Source: Geminicoccaceae bacterium
Lineage (GTDB): Bacteria; Pseudomonadota; Alphaproteobacteria; Geminicoccales; Geminicoccaceae
DNA length: 45,207 bases
Assembly (NCBI GenBank): GCA_028285265.1
Contig: JANQPX010000029.1
Location: forward strand, 1-45,207
Direction: 5' to 3'
This document shows positions 39,429-45,207 of the stretch, one piece after another. The position numbers and the translations under genes are program-made. Under the pieces are notes generated by a model. The model saw only the letters and a list, made by a program, of their open reading frames with translations, did no database searches and had not been told where the DNA came from. Every line of letters starts with the position of its first letter. Position 1 is the stretch's first letter.

Positions 39429-40349
39429 ATGACGAATCTTCTCGTTATTCAGGCATTAAACGGTCTTCAGTTTGGCATCTTGCTGTTCTTGGTCGCTGCG
39501 GGATTAACGCTGGTCTTTGGCGTTATGGACTTCATCAATCTCGCCCATGGTGTCCAGTATATGGTCGGGGCTTATCTCGCGGTGACCTTCACCCAGCTTA
39601 CCGGATCCTTTTTTACGGGCTTGCTCTTGAGTTTACCGGCCGCCTTTGCGTTTGGTCTCATCCTCGAAGTCTTGATTTTTCGGCATCTCTATGACCGCGA
39701 CCATCTTGACCAAGTCCTTGCCACGTTCGGGGTCATCTTGATCCTGCATGAAGGCGTAAAAATCATCTGGGGCGCTGCCCCGATCAGCATTCCCATCCCG
39801 GAGGTGATCGCCGGTTCAATTCCGCTCCTCGGCCCCCTTCGCTACCCCGTTTATCGTCTCTTGATCATCGCTGCCGGTATCGCCGTAGCGTTCGGTCTCT
39901 TTGTCTTAGTCCGCCACACTCGGACCGGCATGCTGCTTCGCGCAGGAGCAGCAAATGCGCCGATGGTTCAGGCACTCGGTGTCGACATTCGACGGTTGTT
40001 TATGGTCGTTGTCGGCATCGGCGCGATGTTGGCGGGATTTGCTGGCGCCCTGGTTACACCAATCCTCTCGGTCGAACCCAACATGGGTGATGGCATTCTC
40101 ATTCTCACCTTTGTGGTGATCGTCATCGGCGGCATCGGCTCGATCCGGGGCGCGTTCATTGCCGCACTTTTGGTGGGCTTGGTTGACACGGTCGGCCGTA
40201 GTTTCGGTCCCATTCTTTTGAAGGTTGTGCTGGAGCCATCCGCCGCTTCGCAGGTTGGCCGCACCATCACGCCGATGCTGATCTATATCCTCATGGCAGC
40301 CGTCTTGTTCTTCCGCCCGGCCGGCTTATTTCCGGCAAAGCAAGCGTGA
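39429..40349 (+). CDS. livH: ABC importer permease, LivH type
   Basis: A 306-aa inner-membrane permease of the branched-chain amino acid (HAAT) class. It starts NLLVIQALNGLQFGILLFLVAAGLTLVFGVMDFINLAHGV, the LivH signature; the cytoplasmic EAA-like loop is ALGVDIRRLFMVVVGIGAMLAGFAGAL; a later run ILTFVVIVIGGIGSIRGAFIAAL is also diagnostic. About eight membrane helices. It forms the channel with the LivM-type permease whose start overlaps its stop. Annotated as liv by family only; the ligand need not be a branched-chain amino acid. Confidence 0.93.
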   Translation: MTNLLVIQALNGLQFGILLFLVAAGLTLVFGVMDFINLAHGVQYMVGAYLAVTFTQLTGSFFTGLLLSLPAAFAFGLILEVLIFRHLYDRDHLDQVLATFGVILILHEGVKIIWGAAPISIPIPEVIAGSIPLLGPLRYPVYRLLIIAAGIAVAFGLFVLVRHTRTGMLLRAGAANAPMVQALGVDIRRLFMVVVGIGAMLAGFAGALVTPILSVEPNMGDGILILTFVVIVIGGIGSIRGAFIAALLVGLVDTVGRSFGPILLKVVLEPSAASQVGRTITPMLIYILMAAVLFFRPAGLFPAKQA

Positions 40350-41341
40350 TGTCTGATGCTTTGTCATCGAAGCCGAATGGCAAGAGATTGTGGGCCGATC
40401 GGGGCTCATGGGGCATCATATTCGTGTTTGGGCTTTTCGCTGTGTTTCCGCTTGCCCCTCTCCTTGGCGCCGACCCATTTTATCTGGTCATCGTCACGCG
40501 CATTATGATCTTTGCCATCGCCGCACTCTCGCTGGATTTGATCCTAGGTTATGGCGCCATGGTCTCCTTTGGCCATGCAGCATTCATCGGTATAGGCGCT
40601 TACGCCGTCGGTATTGCTTCAAGTCACGGCATGTCGGATTTGGCCGTGCAAATCATCTTGGCGTCGATGGCCGCCACGATATTTGCCTTGATTACGGGCG
40701 CAATCTCCCTTCGAACGAAGGGAGTCTACTTCATCATGATAACGCTCGCCTTCGGTCAAATGGCCTACTTTTTTGCGGTTTCGCTTTCGATCTATGGCGG
40801 CGACGACGGCCTCACCTTACAGCACCGCTCCACGCTTTTGGGACAAGCTTGGCTCGAGGACGACACTGTCTTCTACTACATGGTCTTGTCGCTCCTTCTC
40901 GGTAGTTTCGTCTTTGCACGACAAGCGGTCAGGTCGCGCTTCGGACGCGTGCTTCGCGGCACACGCGACAACGCAATGCGCATGCAGGCGATCGGATTCG
41001 AGCCTTTTTCTTACCAGCTCACAGCCTATGTCCTTGCCGCTGTGCTTGCGGCACTCGCTGGTGTGCTGCTTGCCAACCAAGCTGAGTTTGTGTCGCCTGC
41101 ATACATGACCTGGCAACGCTCAGGCGAGCTCATCATGATGGTCGTAGTCGGCGGTATGGGAACGCTCTCCGGCGGAATCCTAGGCGCAGGCGTCTTTCTT
41201 CTCGTTGAAGAGGTTCTGTCAGGATTTTCACAACACTGGAAATTGGGCTTGGGCGTTATTCTGATCTTGATTGTCCTCTACGGTCGAGGCGGCATCCAGG
41301 GAATGATCTCCAACGTCATCGGCAAGTCAGTCGACCGATGA
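40349..41341 (+). CDS. livM: ABC importer permease, LivM type
   Basis: A 330-aa inner-membrane permease partner of LivH. Signature runs are ALSLDLILGYGAMVSFGHAAFIGIGAYAVGIA, ISLRTKGVYFIMITLAFGQMAYFFAV, and the loop RDNAMRMQAIGFEPFSYQLTAYVLAAVLAALAGVLLA, which docks the ATPases. The end has MTWQRSGELIMMVVVGGMGTLSG. ATG 40349 overlaps the livH stop by one base (TGATG); a GTG one codon earlier is possible. livG overlaps its end (ATGA), so the block is translated together. Confidence 0.93.
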   Translation: MSDALSSKPNGKRLWADRGSWGIIFVFGLFAVFPLAPLLGADPFYLVIVTRIMIFAIAALSLDLILGYGAMVSFGHAAFIGIGAYAVGIASSHGMSDLAVQIILASMAATIFALITGAISLRTKGVYFIMITLAFGQMAYFFAVSLSIYGGDDGLTLQHRSTLLGQAWLEDDTVFYYMVLSLLLGSFVFARQAVRSRFGRVLRGTRDNAMRMQAIGFEPFSYQLTAYVLAAVLAALAGVLLANQAEFVSPAYMTWQRSGELIMMVVVGGMGTLSGGILGAGVFLLVEEVLSGFSQHWKLGLGVILILIVLYGRGGIQGMISNVIGKSVDR

Positions 41342-42090
41342 CGGCGCCGATCCTACAAACGGAACATCTTCGCAAGGCTTATGGCGCTCTGACGGTCACC
41401 GACGATGTCTCAACCGACCTGAAGCACGGTGAACTGCATGCCATTATCGGCCCCAACGGTGCTGGCAAAACCTCACTCATTCACCAGCTTTCTGGCTACC
41501 AACCGTCAGACGGGGGCCGTATTCTTTTCGATGGGATCGACATTACGACCTTGCCAATGGCGAAGCGCGTTCGGTTAGGCATTGCCAGAACCTTTCAGAT
41601 CACATCAGTTTTGTCAGGCTTCTCCGTACTGGAAAACGCATCGATCGCCGCGCAGGCTGGGGCGGGCACCAGCTTTCGCTTTCTTCGTCCGGCCGATCGA
41701 GAACGGGACTTAAACGACCAGGCGATGGCAGCACTCGAAACGGTCGGCCTAGCAGATCGAGCTGAACGGCAAGCAAGCGATCTCTCCCATGGCGAAAAGC
41801 GCCAGCTCGAACTCGCGATTGCATTGGCGACCAAACCGAAACTTCTTCTCCTCGATGAGCCGCTTGCCGGTACTGGGCATGACGAGTCCGCATCGCTGAC
41901 AGCATTGATCAACCAGCTCAAAGGTGACTTCAGCATCATCCTCATCGAGCACGATATGGACGCGGTCTTCGCCCTTGCCGATCGGATCAGCGTACTTGTT
42001 TATGGCGGTATCATCGCGTCTGGTGATCCTGGCGAAGTCCGTTCGAATCCAGAGGTTCGCAAAGCCTATCTTGGCGATGAGACAGCTTGA
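41338..42090 (+). CDS. livG: ABC importer ATPase, LivG type
   Basis: A 250-aa ATPase. Walker A is IIGPNGAGKTSLIHQLSG; the signature is LSHGEKRQLELAIAL (the LivG form has SHGE in place of SGGE); Walker B is LLLLDEPLAGTGHDES; the switch His is in IEHDMDAVF. The run LGIARTFQITSVLSGFSVLENA is typical of LivG. It powers the importer together with LivF, whose start overlaps its stop. Confidence 0.95.
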   Translation: MTAPILQTEHLRKAYGALTVTDDVSTDLKHGELHAIIGPNGAGKTSLIHQLSGYQPSDGGRILFDGIDITTLPMAKRVRLGIARTFQITSVLSGFSVLENASIAAQAGAGTSFRFLRPADRERDLNDQAMAALETVGLADRAERQASDLSHGEKRQLELAIALATKPKLLLLDEPLAGTGHDESASLTALINQLKGDFSIILIEHDMDAVFALADRISVLVYGGIIASGDPGEVRSNPEVRKAYLGDETA

Positions 42091-42800
42091 TGTTGAAGGT
42101 TGAGAAGCTCGCCTCCGGCTATGGAGATAGCCAGATCCTGTTCGATGTCAGCTTTGAGATCGGACGTGGAGAGGTGGTCACGCTTCTAGGACGCAATGGC
42201 ATGGGCAAGACAACGACAATCAGGACCCTATTCGGTTTGCTGCCGGCGACCGCTGGAAGCGTTACGTTTGAGCAGGTTGATCTGACCAATCATAGGCCGC
42301 ATGAAATCGCGCAGGCTGGCCTCGGTCTCGTTCCTGAGGGCCGTCAGGTGTTCCCGACCCTGTCCGTCGAAGAGAACCTGATCGCGACAGCTCGCTCGCG
42401 GTACGGCGGGGCATCGGCGTCCCCGAGTTGGACATTAGAGCGCGTTTACGAGCTTTTTCCACAGCTTGCTGAACGCCGGCGTCACGGCGGTCATCAGCTT
42501 TCTGGTGGCGAGCAACAGATGCTCGCTATAGGTCGAGCGCTGATGACTAACCCGTCCTTGTTGCTCCTTGATGAAGCGACGGAAGGACTCGCGCCGCGCC
42601 TACGCGAGACCATTTGGGCATGCCTGAGCCAAATCAAATTGACCGGCGTCGCCATCCTGGTGATCGACAAACATATTGAACGGCTTGCAACCTTCGCTGA
42701 TCGTCACATCGTGATCGAAAAGGGTCGAATCGTCTGGGAGGGGCATAGTGAGGCCCTCCTCAAAACCCGCGACGTTGTCGACCGCTACCTCCACGTATAG
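42090..42800 (+). CDS. livF: ABC importer ATPase, LivF type
   Basis: A 236-aa ATPase. Walker A LLGRNGMGKTTTIRTLFG, the LivF mark GLGLVPEGRQVFPTLSVEENL, the signature LSGGEQQMLAIGRALM, and Walker B LLLLDEATEGLAPRLRETIW. The family's H-loop is VIDKHIERLA. ATG 42090 overlaps the livG stop. A hairpin GGTCC-AAAA-GGACC (42805-42818) follows just after the stop, without a T-run, so the cupin gene may be co-transcribed. Confidence 0.95.
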   Translation: MLKVEKLASGYGDSQILFDVSFEIGRGEVVTLLGRNGMGKTTTIRTLFGLLPATAGSVTFEQVDLTNHRPHEIAQAGLGLVPEGRQVFPTLSVEENLIATARSRYGGASASPSWTLERVYELFPQLAERRRHGGHQLSGGEQQMLAIGRALMTNPSLLLLDEATEGLAPRLRETIWACLSQIKLTGVAILVIDKHIERLATFADRHIVIEKGRIVWEGHSEALLKTRDVVDRYLHV

Positions 42801-42804
42801 CCAA

Positions 42805-42818
42805 GGTCCAAAAGGACC
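42805..42818 (+). promoter_or_regulatory. Small hairpin after livF
   Basis: GGTCC-AAAA-GGACC, a perfect 5-pair stem 5 bases after the livF stop, no T-run. It may protect the mRNA end or slow transcription; not a proper terminator. Confidence 0.3.
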
Positions 42819-42890
42819 GACTTCCAACAATGACAATTTACGCTAGACTCAGCAGATATGACTGAAGCTGGGTGGGTGAAGGGAGTCGAT

Positions 42891-43358
42891 ATGACGGTTA
42901 TGACGGCTGGTTTAACCAAGGCAGGTGACGGTATAGACAGCATCTCCTGGAACATCTTGGGCCAGACCTATGTACCAAAGCAGCTTTGCGAGGCGTCATT
43001 CTCATGGCATGCAACCTTGCCACCAGGCTCCATGGTACCGCCACACATCCACCCTACCCAAGACGAGTTCATCTACATGCTCGAGGGTCGGCTCGATCTC
43101 GTTTTAGACGGCAATGAGCGCTTTGCAGAGCCTGGAGATCTGATTCGCCTACCCCGTGGCATCCCGCATGGCCTCTTTTCGAAGAGCGACAGACCGGTGA
43201 AATGCCTCTTTTGGGTGACACCCGCACGCCGCCTCTATGAGCTCTTTTGGCAACTCCACAATATGCCCGACGCTGCACCAGCCGAAATCGTCGCTGTGTC
43301 CGCTAAGCACGAGATTGACTTTCTTCCACCGCCAGAAGAAACCGGCGAAGCAAACTGA
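42891..43358 (+). CDS. Cupin-domain protein
   Basis: A 155-aa single-cupin protein. Motif 1 is PHIHPTQDEFIYMLEGRLDLVLDG (metal His, His, Glu) and motif 2 is GDLIRLPRGIPHGLFSKSDRPVKCLFWVTP (third His), so the metal set H-x-H, E, H is complete. The sequence RRLYELFWQLHNMPD recalls quercetin-dioxygenase-like and sugar-linked cupins, but the substrate is unknown. Start ATG 42891 is chosen because AAGGGAG lies about 6 bases upstream; an ATG at 42858 is in frame without a site. It follows livF by about 90 bases. Confidence 0.87.
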   Translation: MTVMTAGLTKAGDGIDSISWNILGQTYVPKQLCEASFSWHATLPPGSMVPPHIHPTQDEFIYMLEGRLDLVLDGNERFAEPGDLIRLPRGIPHGLFSKSDRPVKCLFWVTPARRLYELFWQLHNMPDAAPAEIVAVSAKHEIDFLPPPEETGEAN

Positions 43359-43443
43359 AGGCAAAATGCATGTCCGAAGGGGCGGCGGTACCGCTGGCTG
43401 AAAGCTCCGCGTCCGACGCAGCCGACTTGATATCCCTCATACC

Positions 43444-43923
43444 TCAAAAGTCCAACGGTGCGCTGTTGATCACCTCCTTTAGGACAAAGAAGCTTCTTAA
43501 CTGCCTGACATCTGGCAATGTTAAAAGGCGTTCTCGATGAAGCCGGTTGAAGTCCGAAATGTCACTTGCTCTGACTTTTAAGAAATAATCAAAGTCCCCG
43601 GCGACACACTGACAATCGAGAATGAAAGAAAACTGGGCAACGGCCTTCTCGAAAGCAGCAAAGCTTTCAGGTGTCGACCTCTCCAAGACAGCCGCAACCA
43701 AGACCAAAGTGCTGCGGTCCACTGCCCAAGGATTCACCTCCGCCTTGAACCCCGAGATGACCCCGTCCTCGACCAGCCGCTGAATGCGCCGGTGACAGGT
43801 TGCGGGGCTGATGTTCGCGATCTTGGCAACATCTGCATTCGCCATCCTACCGTCTTTCTGAAGACATCGAAGGATTTTGCGATCGATCTTGTCCAGCTCA
43901 ATCGCGATGGAATTTTCTTTCAT
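43444..43923 (-). CDS. acdR: Lrp/AsnC-family regulator, probable AcdR
   Basis: A 159-aa regulator with an N-terminal helix-turn-helix (ELDKIDRKILRCLQKDGRMANADVAKIANISPATCHRRIQRLVEDGVI) and a C-terminal RAM/AsnC ligand domain (AVLERSTPESFAAFEKAVAQ, GDFDYFLKVRASDISDFNR). It is divergent from acdS with 139 bases between starts. In known systems AcdR, an Lrp-type protein, sits in just this place and switches acdS on in the presence of ACC. The link is by position and family, not proven here. Confidence 0.88.
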   Translation of the reverse strand: MKENSIAIELDKIDRKILRCLQKDGRMANADVAKIANISPATCHRRIQRLVEDGVISGFKAEVNPWAVDRSTLVLVAAVLERSTPESFAAFEKAVAQFSFILDCQCVAGDFDYFLKVRASDISDFNRLHRERLLTLPDVRQLRSFFVLKEVINSAPLDF

Positions 43924-43956
43924 ATTCTATCTTTCTAGTGAAGCCAAACCTCACAC

Positions 43957-44010
43957 ATAGGCAACAAATGAAATTATAGGGGGAATATACGCCTTCCTTT
44001 GCAAGCCTAT
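43957..44010. promoter_or_regulatory. acdR-acdS intergenic inverted repeat, candidate AcdR site
   Basis: ATAGGC (43957-43962) and GCCTAT (44005-44010) form matching arms 42 bases apart. TTGCAA next to the second arm could be part of a -35 region for acdS. Lrp-type proteins often bind spaced half-sites and bend DNA. The arms are short, so this is tentative. Confidence 0.3.
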
Positions 44011-44062
44011 TTGGACCGATATGCGATATCCTGACACCGAATGTCCTTTCGGAGAAACGCCA

Positions 44063-45079
44063 ATGAACCTTGCGAAATTCGAGCGATACCCGCTGACCTT
44101 TGGACCAACGCCCATCGAGTACTTGCCGCGCTTGACGGAAGCGATCGGCGCAAATGTTGAGATCTACGCCAAGCGAGATGACTGCAATTCTGGCCTTGCA
44201 ATGGGAGGCAATAAGCTTCGAAAGCTCGAATATATCGTTCCGGATGCCCTTGCGTCTGGCGCCGATACGCTCGTTTCCATCGGCGGCGTCCAGTCCAATC
44301 ACACTCGTATGGTTGCCGCAACCGCCGCCAAGATTGGGATGAAGTGCGTGGTTATTCAGGAAAGCTGGGTTCCCCATGACGACGCCGTCTATGATCGCGT
44401 TGGGAACATTCTCCTGACGCGCCTTATGGGTGCTGATAGCCGCCTGGTTAATGAAGGTTTCGACATTGGCATTCGTAAGAGTTGGGAAGATGCATTGCAG
44501 TCGGTTCGTGATGCAGGTGGTGTTCCCTATGCGATTCCCGCAGGCGCATCAGTCCATAAGTATGGTGGCCTTGGGTATGTCGGATTTGCTGAAGAGGTGC
44601 GCGCCCAGGAAATCGAGATGGGGCTTAAATTCGACTACATCATTGTGTGCGTCGTTACCGGTTCGACCCAAGCTGGCATGATTGTAGGCTTTGCCGTCGA
44701 CGGGCGGGCAGGTCGTGTCATCGGGATTGACGGCTCCGGAACGCCTAAACGCCTTCGTGAGCAGGTCCGAGGCATTGTCGACAACACAGCTCAGCTTGTT
44801 GAGCTCGGACGAAAGATTCACGATGACGAGATTGTCATCAATGAAGACTACGCCTATCCCGCGTATGGCGTGCCGAGCCCAGAGACGAATGAGGCGATCC
44901 GTCTCGCCGCTCGAACCGAAGCGATGATTACCGATCCCGTCTATGAGGGTAAGTCGATGCAAGGGATGATCGACCTTGCTAGGAACAATTTCTTTCCCGC
45001 GGGATCAAAGATCCTCTACGCTCACCTCGGCGGTGCCCCCGCCCTCAACGGCTACAGTTACACCTACCGTAATGGCTAG
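44063..45079 (+). CDS. acdS: 1-aminocyclopropane-1-carboxylate (ACC) deaminase
   Basis: A 338-aa PLP enzyme of the tryptophan-synthase-beta fold that splits ACC, the ethylene precursor, into 2-oxobutyrate and ammonia. From memory of the Pseudomonas enzyme (also 338 aa), the key residues fall at the same numbers: Lys51 for PLP in [10 protein letters not shown], Ser78 in GGVQSNHTR, Tyr268 in AYPAYG, Tyr294 and Glu295 in DPVYEGKS, Leu322 in [10 protein letters not shown]. Glu295 and Leu322 separate ACC deaminase from D-cysteine desulfhydrase, so this is called a true deaminase. ATG 44063 follows GGAGAA by 6 bases. acdR is divergent. The stop codon TAG (45077-45079) lies on the IS junction. Confidence 0.93.
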   Translation: MNLAKFERYPLTFGPTPIEYLPRLTEAIGANVEIYAKRDDCNSGLAMGGNKLRKLEYIVPDALASGADTLVSIGGVQSNHTRMVAATAAKIGMKCVVIQESWVPHDDAVYDRVGNILLTRLMGADSRLVNEGFDIGIRKSWEDALQSVRDAGGVPYAIPAGASVHKYGGLGYVGFAEEVRAQEIEMGLKFDYIIVCVVTGSTQAGMIVGFAVDGRAGRVIGIDGSGTPKRLREQVRGIVDNTAQLVELGRKIHDDEIVINEDYAYPAYGVPSPETNEAIRLAARTEAMITDPVYEGKSMQGMIDLARNNFFPAGSKILYAHLGGAPALNGYSYTYRNG

Positions 45080-45207
45080 AGTGTGGACTCATAAGATTTG
45101 AGCCACATCCTTACCGCGACGAGTTTAATGGCAGCGAGGAAGTTGATGGCCTTTCTGTCGTAGCGGGTGGCAATGCCCCGATAGTTTTTGATCCTGTTGA
45201 AAAACCG
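45076..45207 (-). mobile_element. End of an IS5-family insertion sequence (runs off the window)
   Basis: From about 45079 the DNA changes from acdS to an IS end beginning GAGTGTGGACTCATAAG, with a transposase reading inward from the right. CTAG (45076-45079) at the junction matches the target type reported for the IS427 group of IS5. The other end, the other repeat and the full length are outside the window. Confidence 0.75.
45076..45207 (-). CDS. Transposase C-terminus, IS5 family (IS427-like), partial
   Basis: The minus strand is open from the window edge to a TAG at 45076-45078 and encodes about 43 residues, including [20 protein letters not shown] and [13 protein letters not shown] at the end. 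The pattern ERFFN.(I/L)K..R.IATRYD ... (I/M)WL...YES is the usual end of DDE transposases of IS5/IS427-type elements, holding the last catalytic-helix region. The stop codon uses bases at the acdS-IS boundary. The 5' part is not in the window, so activity cannot be judged. Confidence 0.85.
   Translation of the reverse strand, partial: RFFNRIKNYRGIATRYDRKAINFLAAIKLVAVRMWLKSYESTL

Noticed and set aside
44845..44872. Apparent loss of the catalytic Glu295 of AcdS (YAYPAYG in place of YPEYG)
   Set aside because: Counting from both ends shows that this position is 267; the real Tyr294-Glu295 pair is in DPVYEGKS and is intact.

Overview
The window looks like chromosomal DNA of an alphaproteobacterium with moderate to high GC. 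The evidence is a fused ispDF gene, adjacent ntrBC and ntrYX, the ntrX-trkA-hfq-hflX order, an F1-only ATP synthase operon (atpHAGDC), a CIRCE-controlled groESL operon, and the DUF4164-zapA-6S RNA-fau order. I cannot name the genus. Most of the window is core genome. Accessory character is strongest at the two ends and around 24-29 kb.

Layout. 1-154 is the start of a minus-strand gene cut by the window edge, with a phage-structural flavour, followed by about 520 bases of non-coding DNA. 675-3516 (minus) holds ispDF, pncC, dodecin and an HpcH/HpaI aldolase. 3.8-11.6 kb (plus) is the nitrogen and redox signalling block ntrB-ntrC-ntrY-ntrX-trkA. 12.0-13.7 kb is hfq-hflX. 13.7-15.9 kb is groES-groEL with promoter, CIRCE operator and terminator. 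16.1-17.8 kb (minus) is a CLC chloride channel or transporter with CBS domains. 18.4-23.4 kb (minus) is the F1 ATPase operon. 23.9-29.7 kb is mixed: a YjbR-like protein, a secreted His/Arg/Tyr-rich protein, an aldose epimerase, an unknown exported protein, a PQQ-type sugar dehydrogenase and small membrane ORFs. 29.8-34.2 kb (minus) is tkt-gap-pgk. 34.4-36.3 kb (plus) is DUF4164-zapA-6S RNA-fau-DUF1499. 36.4-43.4 kb (plus) is a VOC protein, a complete branched-chain-type ABC importer with a DUF3429 membrane protein inside it, and a cupin. 43.4-45.1 kb is a divergent acdR/acdS pair. From 45076 the end of an IS5-like insertion sequence abuts the acdS stop codon.

How the parts work together. NtrB/NtrC and NtrY/NtrX are two paralogous two-component pairs. 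A 17-base NtrC-type palindrome lies before ntrB. The sugar genes (epimerase, PQQ dehydrogenase, tkt-gap-pgk) suggest aldose use in periplasm and cytoplasm. The importer, cupin and ACC deaminase region may form a small-molecule uptake and catabolism island. The acdS product keeps every residue I could check that marks true ACC deaminases, which would fit life near plants or algae.

I found no CRISPR array, no tRNA or rRNA, and no clearly new multi-gene system. The observations most worth checking are the IS junction at acdS, the liv/cupin/acdS linkage, the 6S RNA, the regulatory palindromes, a terminator embedded in an opposing coding region, and several genes of unknown function.
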